Source of the DNA: an uncultured Xylophilus sp.
GTDB lineage: Bacteria; Pseudomonadota; Gammaproteobacteria; Burkholderiales; Burkholderiaceae_C
DNA length: 35,917 nt
Assembly (NCBI GenBank): GCA_913776965.1
Contig: CAJYQL010000120.1
Coordinates: forward strand, 1-35,917
Reading direction: 5' to 3'
A program made the translations under genes and the position numbers. Under the pieces are notes generated by a model that saw only the letters and a program-made list of their open reading frames with translations, made no database searches and was not told where the DNA came from. The stretch's first letter is position 1. Every line of letters starts with the position of its first letter. Positions 23,486-33,018 of this stretch are shown here, piece by piece.

Positions 23486-23812
23486 ATGACCGAAGACCAA
23501 GCCGTCCAGGCACTCGGGGCCCTGGCCCATCCGATGCGCCTGCGCATCTTCCGCGCTCTCGTCGTCGCAGGTGACGACGGCCAGACGCCCGGCGTGCTGG
23601 TCGAAGCCCTCGGCATTCCCAATGCCACGCTCTCGTTCCACCTCAAGGAGCTGTCACACGCCGGCCTGATCACCGTCGAGCGTGCGAGCCGCAACCTCGT
23701 CTACCGCGCGGCCTATGACCGCATGAACGGTTTGCTCGGATTCCTGACCGAGAACTGCTGTGCCGGCGCACCCTGCGGTGTCGATGTCCCCTCCAACGCC
23801 TGCCACTGCTGA
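23486..23812 (+). CDS. arsR: ArsR/SmtB-family arsenical repressor
   Basis: A 108-residue winged-helix repressor (MRLRIFRALVVAG, then ATLSFHLKELSHAGLI as recognition helix). The arsenite site is C-terminal: C91, C92 and C97, in the CC-x4-C arrangement seen in the Acidithiobacillus ferrooxidans type, not the CxCxxC of the E. coli plasmid type. Extra Cys at 106 and 108 end the protein. It presumably represses the arsRBC operon until As(III) binds. The next gene starts 3 nt after its stop. Confidence 0.92.
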   Translation: MTEDQAVQALGALAHPMRLRIFRALVVAGDDGQTPGVLVEALGIPNATLSFHLKELSHAGLITVERASRNLVYRAAYDRMNGLLGFLTENCCAGAPCGVDVPSNACHC

Positions 23813-23815
23813 CCC

Positions 23816-25099
23816 ATGCTTGCCGCCGTCTCGGTTTTCGTCGTCACCCTGGTCCTCGTTATCTGGCAGCCGCGCGGGCTCGGCATCGGCTGGAGCGCTG
23901 CGGCCGGCGCTCTGGCAGCGCTGGCGCTCGGGGTGGTGCACCTGTCGGACGTCCCGGTCGTGTGGGGCATCGTCTGGAACGCCACCGCCACCTTCGTTGC
24001 GGTGATCCTGATCAGCCTGCTGCTCGACGAGGCCGGCTTCTTCGAGTGGGCCGCGCTGCACGTCGCCCGCCGGGGCGGCGGACGCGGCGCTCGGCTGTTC
24101 GGGTCGATCGTGCTGCTGGGCGCAGCCGTCTCTGCGCTGTTCGCCAACGACGGCGCGGCGCTGATCCTCACGCCCATCGTCATGGCGATGCTGGTCGCAC
24201 TCGGCTTCTCGCCGGCCGCCACGCTCGCCTTCGTGATGGCCGCGGGCTTCATCGCCGATACCGCCAGCCTGCCGCTGATCGTCTCGAACCTGGTCAACAT
24301 CGTCTCGGCCGACTTCTTCGGACTGGGCTTCGCCGGCTACGCATCGGTGATGGTGCCGGTGAACATCGTCTCGGTCGTGGCGAGTTTGGGCGTGCTCTAC
24401 CTGTACTTCCGTCGAGACCTGCCGACGACCTATGACCGGGGCCAGTTGCGCAGGCCGGCGGAAGCGATCCGCGACCGCGCCACCTTCCGCGCCGGTTGGG
24501 TGGTACTCGGGCTGCTGCTGCTCGGCTTCTTCGCGCTGGAACCGCTCGGCGTACCGGTCAGCGTCGTGGCCGCAGCCTGCGCGGTGCTGCTGCTCGCGGT
24601 CGCCAGCCGAGGCCGGGTCATTCCGGTCCGTCGGGTGCTGCGCGGCGCACCCTGGCATATCGTCGTCTTCTCGCTCGGCATGTACTTGGTGGTCTACGGG
24701 CTATTCAATGCCGGGCTGACCGCGCACCTGGCGGGCCTGCTGGATCGGTTCGCGCAGGGCGGTGTCTGGGGTGCGGCGTTCGGCACCGGCTTCCTGACCG
24801 CGCTGCTGTCCTCGGTCATGAACAACATGCCGACCGTGCTGGTGGGTGCGCTGTCCATCGACCAGTCGTCTGCCACGGGCGTCGTCAGGGAGGCGATGGT
24901 CCATGCCAACGTGATCGGCTGCGACCTGGGACCGAAAATCACGCCCATCGGGAGCCTCGCCACCCTGCTGTGGCTGCACGTGCTGTCCCGCAAGGGCACC
25001 ACCATCGCCTGGAGCTACTACTTTCGCGTGGGTGTCGTGCTGACCGTGCCGGTGCTCGCTGCTGCGCTGGCCGCGCTGGCGATTCGCCTGAGCCTCTGA
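23816..25099 (+). CDS. arsB: ArsB-type arsenite efflux permease
   Basis: A 427-residue inner-membrane protein with about 12 helices throughout. ArsB marks include [38 protein letters not shown] and [18 protein letters not shown], and the duplicated half-structure of the ion-transporter superfamily. It extrudes As(III) or Sb(III) using proton motive force, alone or with ArsA (not present here). It is coupled to arsR by a 3-nt gap. The arsC gene follows after 21 nt. Confidence 0.93.
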   Translation: MLAAVSVFVVTLVLVIWQPRGLGIGWSAAAGALAALALGVVHLSDVPVVWGIVWNATATFVAVILISLLLDEAGFFEWAALHVARRGGGRGARLFGSIVLLGAAVSALFANDGAALILTPIVMAMLVALGFSPAATLAFVMAAGFIADTASLPLIVSNLVNIVSADFFGLGFAGYASVMVPVNIVSVVASLGVLYLYFRRDLPTTYDRGQLRRPAEAIRDRATFRAGWVVLGLLLLGFFALEPLGVPVSVVAAACAVLLLAVASRGRVIPVRRVLRGAPWHIVVFSLGMYLVVYGLFNAGLTAHLAGLLDRFAQGGVWGAAFGTGFLTALLSSVMNNMPTVLVGALSIDQSSATGVVREAMVHANVIGCDLGPKITPIGSLATLLWLHVLSRKGTTIAWSYYFRVGVVLTVPVLAAALAALAIRLSL

Positions 25100-25120
25100 C
25101 CCCACTTCTAACCGCACCCC

Positions 25121-25549
25121 ATGAGCATCACGATCTATCACAACGCCCACTGCGGCACCTCGCGCAACACGCTGGCGCTCATCCGCAATTCCGGCGCGGA
25201 GCCGACGGTCATCGAGTACCTAAAGACGCCGCCGGACCGGACCACGCTGCAGCGGCTGATCGCGCAGATGGGCGTGCCGGTGCGCGATGTGCTGCGGCAA
25301 AAGGGCACGCCCTACGACGAACTTGGCCTGGACGATCCGAAGTGGACCGACGAGCAACTGCTTGATTTCATCGTCGCGCATCCGATCCTGATGAACCGGC
25401 CGATCGTGGAGACACCCCTGGGCACCCGGCTCTGCCGGCCGTCCGAGGCGGTGCTGGACATCCTGCCGCAGCCGCAGCGCGGGGCGTTCACGAAGGAGGA
25501 CGGGGAGGCGGTGGTCGATGCGGAAGGGCGTCGCATCGGAAGCCGTTGA
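25121..25549 (+). CDS. arsC: Glutaredoxin-dependent arsenate reductase
   Basis: A 142-residue thioredoxin-fold reductase. Catalytic Cys11 lies in HNAHCGTSRNTLAL, with the family arginines in VRDVLRQKG, LMNRPIVETP and GTRLCRPSE. It reduces As(V) to As(III), exported by the preceding permease; glutathione and glutaredoxin are the usual donors. It is the last gene of arsRBC. No terminator follows closely. Confidence 0.94.
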   Translation: MSITIYHNAHCGTSRNTLALIRNSGAEPTVIEYLKTPPDRTTLQRLIAQMGVPVRDVLRQKGTPYDELGLDDPKWTDEQLLDFIVAHPILMNRPIVETPLGTRLCRPSEAVLDILPQPQRGAFTKEDGEAVVDAEGRRIGSR

Positions 25550-25830
25550 TCTTCCTTACGGTCAAACGGTGGTTTTATCGCCGGGATTACGCCTATGCGG
25601 CGGGAACGAAGTGACCAGGGCCCGCAACGAAGGTTGTGCGACTCCGTCGGGCTGGGTGATTGATGCTGTTGAAAAAGTAATCACGTGCCCGTCCTATTTG
25701 CCCTGCTAGGTGTAACTGGGCATGGCGCAGTCACATTATGGGGTGTTGCCGCATCCTGGCTCCGAGAAAATGTGTATCTCTCGTTCTGCCGGCGGCGTGT
25801 AAGGCATCGAAATCTAAGCTAAACTTCCAA
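25550..25830. other. Gene-poor lower-GC stretch after arsC
   Basis: About 280 bp with no convincing gene. GC is visibly lower than the flanks, with patches such as GTTGAAAAAGTAATC near 25669-25683. Open frames here have unnatural composition. It may be a decayed insertion or simply the promoter-free tail of the ars operon; I see no terminal inverted repeats. Confidence 0.5.
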
Positions 25831-25866
25831 AAGCATAAGGGCCTGACTGCTTTTGCGGCCAGGCCC
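25831..25866 (-). terminator. Terminator of the lipoprotein gene
   Basis: GGGCCTG (25839-25845) and CAGGCCC (25860-25866) form a 7-bp stem. On the minus strand it is followed by TTATGCTTTT. It lies 18 bp beyond the lipoprotein stop. Confidence 0.65.
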
Positions 25867-25883
25867 GTCCATCATCGATACGA

Positions 25884-26171
25884 TTATTTATCTTTTCCAG
25901 AGGTAATCGTCACCTTCGGAACTTCGACAACCTTTTCCTCGGTCTTGACCGTCGGGACCGTCACGGTTTTTTCGGTGGTCGTGACCGCAACCGACGGGGG
26001 CGTCACATCGTACTTCGGCAGGGTGATATCGCCCGCCTGCTTTTTCTCGACTTCGTATTTGGGCAGGGTGACATTACCTTCTGCGGTCTTCTTCACGTCG
26101 CAGCCGCTGAGCATTGCCACCGCAATTGCGGCCGAGCCGAGGACAATCATGGACAAGCGATTTTTCGTCAT
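25884..26171 (-). CDS. Small lipoprotein with LPKY repeats
   Basis: A 95-residue lipoprotein: signal MTKNRLSMIVLGSAAIAVAM, then lipobox LSGC and DVKKTAEGN. The mature part is Val-, Thr- and Lys-rich, with two tandem motifs (NVTLPKYEV and DITLPKYDV) followed by beta-prone TEKTVTVPTVKTEEKVVEV. It should be an outer-membrane or periplasmic lipid-anchored protein, perhaps extended. I do not recognise the family. The start at 26171 is set by the signal peptide; an ATG at 26225 would spoil it. Codon usage is less GC-biased than in neighbours. It is monocistronic with its own terminator. Confidence 0.75.
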   Translation of the reverse strand: MTKNRLSMIVLGSAAIAVAMLSGCDVKKTAEGNVTLPKYEVEKKQAGDITLPKYDVTPPSVAVTTTEKTVTVPTVKTEEKVVEVPKVTITSGKDK

Positions 26172-26463
26172 TTTTTGCTTTCGTGGATGGACGGTATAGG
26201 GGCGATTAAAATTCACCGATCGCACCTTTCAGATCGGCCGGCCAGTTAATGAACCGGTTAGTCGGGTGACGGTGGCGATAAGCGCTGTCAAAGTATCGTC
26301 CTGCGGGCGGTCCATTTTGTTAATGAATGTCAATCGTCCAGTCGGTCTCGTCCGCCGGCGCGCGGCGGACCACCGTGATCGCAGCGCGTTGCGACAGGCG
26401 ACTGCGGAAACGCCGATGCGGCTGCCCTGTATTCGGACGGGGCGCCGCCGACCCGCCCGCGCA
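26172..26463. other. Region upstream of the lipoprotein gene, no clear gene
   Basis: The first 60 bp are AT-rich and probably contain the lipoprotein promoter on the minus strand. The rest up to the IclR gene's stop has only open frames of improbable composition. A 28-codon minus-strand frame at 26229-26315 starting MDRPQDDTLTALIATVTRLT is protein-like but lacks a ribosome site. Confidence 0.4.
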
Positions 26464-27288
26464 TCAGCCGCCCCGCGCCTGCAGCCGCCGCGAAATCGCA
26501 TCCGCCGTCGCTCGCAGCCGCGGCAGGATCTCCTGCTGCAGCGCCTCCACCCCCGTCCGGTTGATCTGCCCGCTGACGTTGATCGCCGCCACGGTGCGGC
26601 CTGCGCGGTCGGTGACCGGCGCGGCGATCGACACCAGGCCTTCCTCCAGTTCCTGGTTCAGTAGGCACCAGCCCTGCGACCGCGCCTCGCGGACGCGGGC
26701 CATCAGCGCATCCACATCGGTCTCGGTATGCGGTGTGAGGGCCGGGCGCGGCGACGCTGCGATGCGGCGCCGGGCCTCGTCCTCCGGCAGGGCGGCGAGC
26801 AGCACCCGGCCGAGCGAGGTCACGCAGGCCGGCAGCCGGGAACCGACGCCCAGGCTGATCTTCATGATCTTGTGGGTCGGCACCCGCAGCACATAGACGA
26901 TCTCGTGGCCGTCCAGCACCGCGGCCGAGCACGACTCCTTCACCTGCTCGACCAGGTCTTCCATCAGCGGCTCGGCCAGGTTCCACATCGGCATCGACGA
27001 CAGGTAGGCGAAGCCGAGGTCGAGGATGCGCGGCGTCAGCGCGAACAGGCGGCCGTCGCTCTCCACATAGCCGAGCGTCTCCAGCGTCAGCAGGATGCGG
27101 CGCGCGCCGGCGCGGGTCAGGCCGGTCGCGACCGCGACCTCCGACAGCGTCTGCCGCGGCGCGGTGCTGCTGAAGCTGCGGATCACCTCCAACCCGCGGG
27201 CAAACGACTGCACGTAGCTGTCGCCGGGGCGGGGGGATGCGGGTAAATCCCCGCGCGCAGCGGGGTCGGCATGGGTTGGCAAGGACAT
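26464..27288 (-). CDS. IclR-family regulator, PcaR/PobR type
   Basis: A 274-residue regulator. The N-terminal winged helix is at about 25-85 (SFARGLEVIRSFSSTAPRQT, LTRAGARRILLTLETLGYVE), followed by the IclR effector domain at about 100-270 (LPACVTSLGRVLLAALPEDE, GWCLLNQELEEGLVSIAAPV). These blocks match the aromatic-catabolism branch (PcaR, PcaU, PobR). It is divergent from pcaIJF, with a three-half-site operator between, so it probably activates or represses that operon in response to beta-ketoadipate or protocatechuate, and itself. Confidence 0.88.
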   Translation of the reverse strand: MSLPTHADPAARGDLPASPRPGDSYVQSFARGLEVIRSFSSTAPRQTLSEVAVATGLTRAGARRILLTLETLGYVESDGRLFALTPRILDLGFAYLSSMPMWNLAEPLMEDLVEQVKESCSAAVLDGHEIVYVLRVPTHKIMKISLGVGSRLPACVTSLGRVLLAALPEDEARRRIAASPRPALTPHTETDVDALMARVREARSQGWCLLNQELEEGLVSIAAPVTDRAGRTVAAINVSGQINRTGVEALQQEILPRLRATADAISRRLQARGG

Positions 27289-27322
27289 GGTGCAGCCCTA
27301 GAATCCGTCAAGAAATTCATTC

Positions 27323-27352
27323 TACGAACATTTGTTCGTATTGCGAACATTT
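27323..27352. promoter_or_regulatory. Three-half-site operator for the IclR-type regulator
   Basis: TACGAACA (27323-27330) and TGTTCGTA (27333-27340) form a perfect 8-bp palindrome with a TT spacer. A third half-site TGCGAACA begins at 27342 in direct orientation, 19 bp from the first. The palindrome-plus-direct-repeat layout is that of PcaU/PobR operators. It lies 35 bp from the regulator start and 46 bp from pcaI. Confidence 0.75.
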
Positions 27353-27397
27353 CAGACTATCGGCTGCACGGGTCGATGCTTCCAGGAGACACATTCC

Positions 27398-28102
27398 ATG
27401 ATCGACAAGATCGCGGCCTCGGTGGCCGAGGCGCTCGACGGCGCGGTGCAGGACGGGGCGACGGTGCTGATCGGCGGCTTCGGCACCTCCGGCATTCCGT
27501 CCGAACTGATCGACGGCCTGATCGCCCACGGCGCGAAGGAGCTGACCGTCGTCAACAACAACGCCGGCAACGGCGACACCGGCCTGGCCGCGCTGTTGGC
27601 CACCGGCCGGGTGCGCAAGGTGATCTGCAGCTTCCCGCGGCAGGTCGACAGCCATGTGTTCGACGGCCTCTACCGCAGCGGCAAGTTGGAACTGGAACTG
27701 GTGCCGCAGGGCAACCTGGCCGAGCGCATCCGCGCCGCGGGGGCCGGCATCGGCGCCTTCTTCTGCCCGACCGCCTACGGCACCGAACTGGCCGCCGGCA
27801 AGGAAACCCGCGAGATCGACGGGCGGCACTACGTGCTCGAGTACCCGATCCACGCCGAACTGGCGCTGGTCAAGGCCGAAGCCGGCGACCGCTGGGGCAA
27901 CCTGACCTACCGCAAGGCCGCGCGCAACTTCGGTCCGGTGATGGCGACGGCGGCGAAAAAGACCATCGCCACCGTCCACGAGATCCGGGACCTGGGCGGG
28001 CTGGACCCGGAGGCGGTCGTCACCCCCGGCATCTACGTGCACCGCATCGTGAAGATCGACCGGGTGGCCACCCAGGCCGGCGGTTTCCGCAAATCCGCCT
28101 GA
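27398..28102 (+). CDS. pcaI: 3-oxoadipate CoA-transferase subunit A
   Basis: A 234-residue alpha subunit of a family I CoA-transferase. The CoA-binding loop is TVLIGGFGTSGIPSELI near residues 22-38. Later blocks are VICSFPRQVDSHVF and GRHYVLEYPIHAELALVKA. With PcaJ it moves CoA from succinyl-CoA to 3-oxoadipate. AGGAG 9 nt before the ATG at 27398 fixes the start. The SIPS-like loop resembles both PcaI and ScoA (acetoacetate) enzymes; the pcaF and PcaR-type neighbours decide for PcaI. Confidence 0.9.
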   Translation: MIDKIAASVAEALDGAVQDGATVLIGGFGTSGIPSELIDGLIAHGAKELTVVNNNAGNGDTGLAALLATGRVRKVICSFPRQVDSHVFDGLYRSGKLELELVPQGNLAERIRAAGAGIGAFFCPTAYGTELAAGKETREIDGRHYVLEYPIHAELALVKAEAGDRWGNLTYRKAARNFGPVMATAAKKTIATVHEIRDLGGLDPEAVVTPGIYVHRIVKIDRVATQAGGFRKSA

Positions 28103-28107
28103 CATCG

Positions 28108-28167
28108 GCACCCAAAACGCCTCTGGCGCAGGAGCAGCAAGCGTGAGCAGCTATCAAAAACGGAGCA
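28108..28167 (-). repeat. Intergenic repeat, copy 4 of 5, across the pcaI-pcaJ junction
   Basis: On the minus strand it reads TGCTCCGTTTTTGATAGCTG, then a CACGCT block and GAGGCGTTTTGGG. It is the most diverged copy. It spans the whole pcaI-pcaJ gap and the first eight codons of pcaJ, including its ribosome site. Confidence 0.55.
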
Positions 28168-28790
28168 AGGACGAACTCGCCCGCCGGGTGGCGCAGGACA
28201 TCCACGACGGCGCGTACGTCAACCTCGGCATCGGCCAGCCGACGCTGGTGGCCAACCACATCCCGGCCGGCCGCGAGGTCATCCTGCAGAGCGAGAACGG
28301 CATCCTCGGCATGGGCCCGGCGCCGGCGAAGGGCGACGAGGACTACGACCTGATCAACGCCGGCAAGCAGCCGGTGACCCTGCTGGCCGGTGGCGCGTAT
28401 TTCCACCATGCCGACAGCTTCGGGATGATGCGTGGCGGCCACCTCGACATCTGCGTGCTCGGCGCCTTCCAGGTGTCGGCCACCGGCGACCTGGCCAACT
28501 GGAGCACCGGCGAGCCCGGCGCCATCCCGGCGGTCGGCGGTGCGATGGACCTGGCGATCGGCGCCAAGCAGACCTGGGTGATGATGGATCTGCTCACCAA
28601 GCAGGGCGCGAGCAAGGTGGTCGAGCGCTGCACCTATCCGCTCACCGGCGTCGGCTGCGTCAAGCGCATCTACTCCGACCTGGCCACGCTCGCCTGCACG
28701 CCCGATGGCTTGCGGCTGATCGACACGGTCGACGGCCTGTCGCGCGAGGCACTCGAACGGCTGGTCGGCCTGCCGATAGCCGCCGCCTGA
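28143..28790 (+). CDS. pcaJ: 3-oxoadipate CoA-transferase subunit B
   Basis: A 215-residue beta subunit carrying the catalytic glutamate E51 in the SENGILGMGPAP motif. Other marks are YVNLGIGQPTLVANHIPAG and HADSFGMMRGGHLDICVLGA. The GTG at 28143 is used, with AGGAG about 8 nt upstream. The N-terminal MSSYQKRSK is encoded by the overlapping intergenic repeat and replaces the family's usual short start. It pairs with PcaI, 40 bp upstream. Confidence 0.9.
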   Translation: MSSYQKRSKDELARRVAQDIHDGAYVNLGIGQPTLVANHIPAGREVILQSENGILGMGPAPAKGDEDYDLINAGKQPVTLLAGGAYFHHADSFGMMRGGHLDICVLGAFQVSATGDLANWSTGEPGAIPAVGGAMDLAIGAKQTWVMMDLLTKQGASKVVERCTYPLTGVGCVKRIYSDLATLACTPDGLRLIDTVDGLSREALERLVGLPIAAA

Positions 28791-28864
28791 CGGCCGATCC
28801 GGCCGCGCCGGCCCGTCCGCCGCCTTCTTTTCTCTTCCATTCTTCCGAGACAACAGGAGCTTCC

Positions 28865-30075
<1,211 letters not shown>

Positions 30076-30079
<4 letters not shown>

Positions 30080-31056
30080 TCGACCGCCGGACGACGCTGG
30101 CGCTTCTGGCTGCCACTGCCTGCGCCACCGCGATGACGGCGGCGCGGGCGCAGGGCGTACGGCCGGTCCGCATCGTGGTGCCGTTCGCACCCGGCGGCGG
30201 CAACGACGTCTTCGCGCGGCAGCTGGCGCAGGGGCTCGGCCCGCTGCGCGGCGGCACGGTGGTGGTGGAGAACAAGCCCGGCGCCGGCGGCAACCTCGGC
30301 ACCGAGCAGGTGGTGCGCAGTACCGCCGACGGCGGCACGCTGCTGCTCGGCCACACCGGCACCGTGTCGATCAACCCGGCGCTCTACAAGAACCTGAAGG
30401 TCGACAGCCGCCGTGACCTGGCGCCGGTCGCGATGTTCGCGTCCTCGCCGCTGGTGCTGGTGGTGCCGGCGTCGTCGCCGGTGCGCAGCGTCGGCGATCT
30501 GGTCGCGCTGGCGAAGGCAAAACCCGGCACGCTCGACTACGCCTCGAGCGGCGCCGGCACCGGCGGCCACCTGACCGGCGAGCTGCTGGAGCAGAAGGCC
30601 GGGCTGAAGATCTTGCACGTGCCGTACAAGGGCACCGCGCCGGCGCTCGCCGATGTGGTCGGCGGCCAGGTGCAGGCGATGTTCAGCGTGCTGCCGCCGG
30701 CGCTCGCGCTGGTGAAGGCCGGCCGGCTGCGGGCGCTGGCGGTGACCAGCGCGGCGCGGCTCGCGTCGCTGCCCGAGGTGCCGACCGTCGCTGAATCCGG
30801 CGTGCCCGGCCTCGCGGGCTTCGAGAGCACGCTCACCTACGGCCTGCTCGCACCGCGCGGCACGCCCGACGCGGCGGTGCAGGAGCTTGCCGCGCAGGTG
30901 CTGAAGGTGGCGTCCACCGCCGACTTCCAGTCGCGCCTCGCGGTCGAAGGCGCGGTGCCGCTGCTCGGCGGGCCGGCCGATTACGCCGCGCTGATCCGGC
31001 GCGAGAACGCCAAGTGGGCCGAGACCGTGCAGGTCTCCGGCGCCACCGCCGACTGA
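30076..31056 (+). CDS. Bug-family periplasmic solute-binding protein 1
   Basis: A 326-residue protein of the tripartite tricarboxylate-type (Bug) binding family. A signal peptide starts [17 protein letters not shown] and is cleaved near ARA-QG. Family blocks are [38 protein letters not shown] and [20 protein letters not shown]. The start is GTG at 30076, overlapping the pcaF stop by 4 bp, with GGAG 5 nt before it, so it is translationally coupled to pcaF. The ligand is likely an aromatic or dicarboxylic acid (inference from context). No membrane partners (TctA, TctB) lie nearby. Confidence 0.88.
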
Positions 31057-31088
31057 CGAATTTTTTCCTTATGCAGGAACCGTATCCC

Positions 31089-31817
31089 ATGTCCCTTCCC
31101 ACCGCCACCGTCGTCACCGGCGCCAGCGCCGGCATCGGCCGGGCGATCGCCGAGGCGCTGCTGGCCGAGGGCCGCACCGTGGTCAACCTCGACTACGCGG
31201 CGCCCGGCTGGCAGCACGACCGGCTCGTCTCCTTCCAGGCCGACCTGACCGACGAGGCCGCGACCCGCGATGCCGCCGCGGCGATCGCCGCCCGCTTCGC
31301 CGTGGTCGCGCTGGTCAACAACGCCGGTGCCACCCGGCCCGGCACCATCGACACCGCCACCACCGCCGATCTCGACGACGTGGTCGGTCTGCACCTGCGG
31401 GCGCCGATGTTGCTGGCCCAGGCCTTTCTGCCGTCGCTGCGCGCCTGCGGCCAGGGGCGGATCGTCAACATGTCGTCGCGCGCCGCGCTCGGCAAGGTGG
31501 ACCGCATCGTGTATTCCGCGACCAAGGCCGGCCTGGTGGGCCTGACCCGCACGCTGGCGATGGAGCTCGGCCGCGACGGCATCACCGTCAACGCGATCGG
31601 CCCCGGCCCGATCGCGACCGACCTGTTCCGCAAGAGCAACCCCGAGGGCGCGCCGCAGACGCAGCGCATCCTCGACCGCATCACCGTCGGCCGCATGGGC
31701 ACGCCGGAGGACGTGGCGCGCGCCGCGCTGTTCTTCCTGGCGCCGGCCAACGGCTTCGTCACCGGGCAGATGCTCTACGTCTGCGGCGGCACCACGCTCG
31801 GCGAAGCGCCGGTCTGA
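31089..31817 (+). CDS. SDR-family oxidoreductase
   Basis: A 242-residue classical short-chain dehydrogenase. The cofactor loop is [15 protein letters not shown] at about 10-24, then NNAGA, with catalytic Ser in [10 protein letters not shown] and YSATK (Tyr-x3-Lys) following. The C-terminal half has [15 protein letters not shown]-like [20 protein letters not shown]. Substrate is not deducible; it may reduce an oxo acid or a diol in the adjacent aromatic pathway. AGGA lies 10 nt before the ATG at 31089. An in-frame ATG at 31071 is possible. It sits between Bug genes 1 and 2. Confidence 0.88.
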   Translation: MSLPTATVVTGASAGIGRAIAEALLAEGRTVVNLDYAAPGWQHDRLVSFQADLTDEAATRDAAAAIAARFAVVALVNNAGATRPGTIDTATTADLDDVVGLHLRAPMLLAQAFLPSLRACGQGRIVNMSSRAALGKVDRIVYSATKAGLVGLTRTLAMELGRDGITVNAIGPGPIATDLFRKSNPEGAPQTQRILDRITVGRMGTPEDVARAALFFLAPANGFVTGQMLYVCGGTTLGEAPV

Positions 31818-31948
31818 CCCGCTCTACCCCAGCCGGGCCCCACGCCCGGTGGTTCGCGCGGCCCGCCGTGGCCCTCCGCCGCCCGGCGCCGCAGTCCCTC
31901 GCCCGCACCGGTGTGCCGGCCTTTTTCAGTTTTCAGGAGACCTTTGTC

Positions 31949-32968
31949 GTGATCCGTTCCATGTCCGCTTTCGCTTCCCGTGCGCTGTCGCGCCGCCGTC
32001 TGGGCCTGGGCCTGGGCGCCCTGGCCGCCGCCGCCGTGCTGGCCGCGCCCGCCGCCGCCTGGGCGCAGGCCTATCCGTCGAAGACCATCACCATCGTCGT
32101 GCCGTTTGCGGCCGGCGGCACCACCGACATCCTGGCCCGGGTGATCGGTCAGGCGCTCGGCACCGAGCTCGGCCAGCCGGTGGTGGTGGACAACCGGCTC
32201 GGCGCCGGCGGCAACGTCGGCGGCCAGTTCGCCGCCCGCGCGGCGGCCGACGGCTATACGCTGTTCATGGGCACCGTCGGCACCCACGCGATCAACCAGT
32301 CGCTCTATCCGAAGATGCCGTTCGACCCGATCAAGGACTTCGCGCCGATCTCGCGGGTGGCCAACGTGCCGAACGTGCTGGTCGCCAATCCGCAGCAGCC
32401 GTTCAAGACGGTGAAGGAGCTGATCGCCTATGCCAAGGCTAATCCGGGCAAGGTGAACTTCGGCTCGTCGGGCAACGGCAGCTCGATCCACCTGTCGGGC
32501 GAGCTGTTCAAGACGATGGCGCAGGTCGACATGGTCCACGTGCCCTACAAGGGCAGCGCGCCGGCGGTCAACGACCTGCTGGGCAACCAGATCGGCATTA
32601 TGTTCGACAACCTGCCGTCGTCGCTGCCGCACATCCGCGCCGGCAAGCTGCGGCCGATCGCGGTCACCACCGCCAAGCGCTCGCCCGAACTGCCGGACGT
32701 GCCGACCATCGCCGAGGCCGGCGTGCCCGGCTACGAGGCGACCTCGTGGTTCGGCCTGTTCGCACCGGCCGGCACCCCGGCCCCGGTGATCGAGCGGATC
32801 GACACCGCGCTGATCAAGGTGCTGGGCACCGCCGAACTGAAGAAGAAGCTGAGCGAGCAGGGCGCCGAGCCCTACGCCGAGAAGCCCGCCCAGTTCGCCG
32901 CCTTCATCCAGGCCGAGACCGCCAAGTGGGGCAAGGTCGTGAAGGCCTCGGGCGCCACGGTCGACTGA
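31949..32968 (+). CDS. Bug-family periplasmic solute-binding protein 2
   Basis: A 339-residue Bug protein with a twin-arginine-like basic start ([18 protein letters not shown]), a long hydrophobic stretch and cleavage after AWAQA. Family blocks are [40 protein letters not shown] and [20 protein letters not shown]. The GTG at 31949 has AGGAG 9 nt upstream; the ATG at 31961 does not. The 131 bp before it are gene-free. Ligand unknown. Confidence 0.88.
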   Translation: MIRSMSAFASRALSRRRLGLGLGALAAAAVLAAPAAAWAQAYPSKTITIVVPFAAGGTTDILARVIGQALGTELGQPVVVDNRLGAGGNVGGQFAARAAADGYTLFMGTVGTHAINQSLYPKMPFDPIKDFAPISRVANVPNVLVANPQQPFKTVKELIAYAKANPGKVNFGSSGNGSSIHLSGELFKTMAQVDMVHVPYKGSAPAVNDLLGNQIGIMFDNLPSSLPHIRAGKLRPIAVTTAKRSPELPDVPTIAEAGVPGYEATSWFGLFAPAGTPAPVIERIDTALIKVLGTAELKKKLSEQGAEPYAEKPAQFAAFIQAETAKWGKVVKASGATVD

Positions 32969-33018
32969 CAATCCGTTCCCGTTCGCACCACCGACGATCC
33001 ACAGCAGGAGACAAGACC

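Noticed and set aside
25669-25690. GTTGAAAAAGT segment as an insertion-sequence end
   Set aside because: No matching inverted end, target duplication or transposase fragment was found nearby.
25518-25709. 63-codon plus-strand frame after arsC
   Set aside because: It begins inside arsC in another frame, has no ribosome site and resembles no protein.
26229-26501. 90-codon minus-strand frame before the lipoprotein gene
   Set aside because: The N-terminal half is arginine-rich shadow sequence; only the last 28 codons look protein-like, without a start signal.
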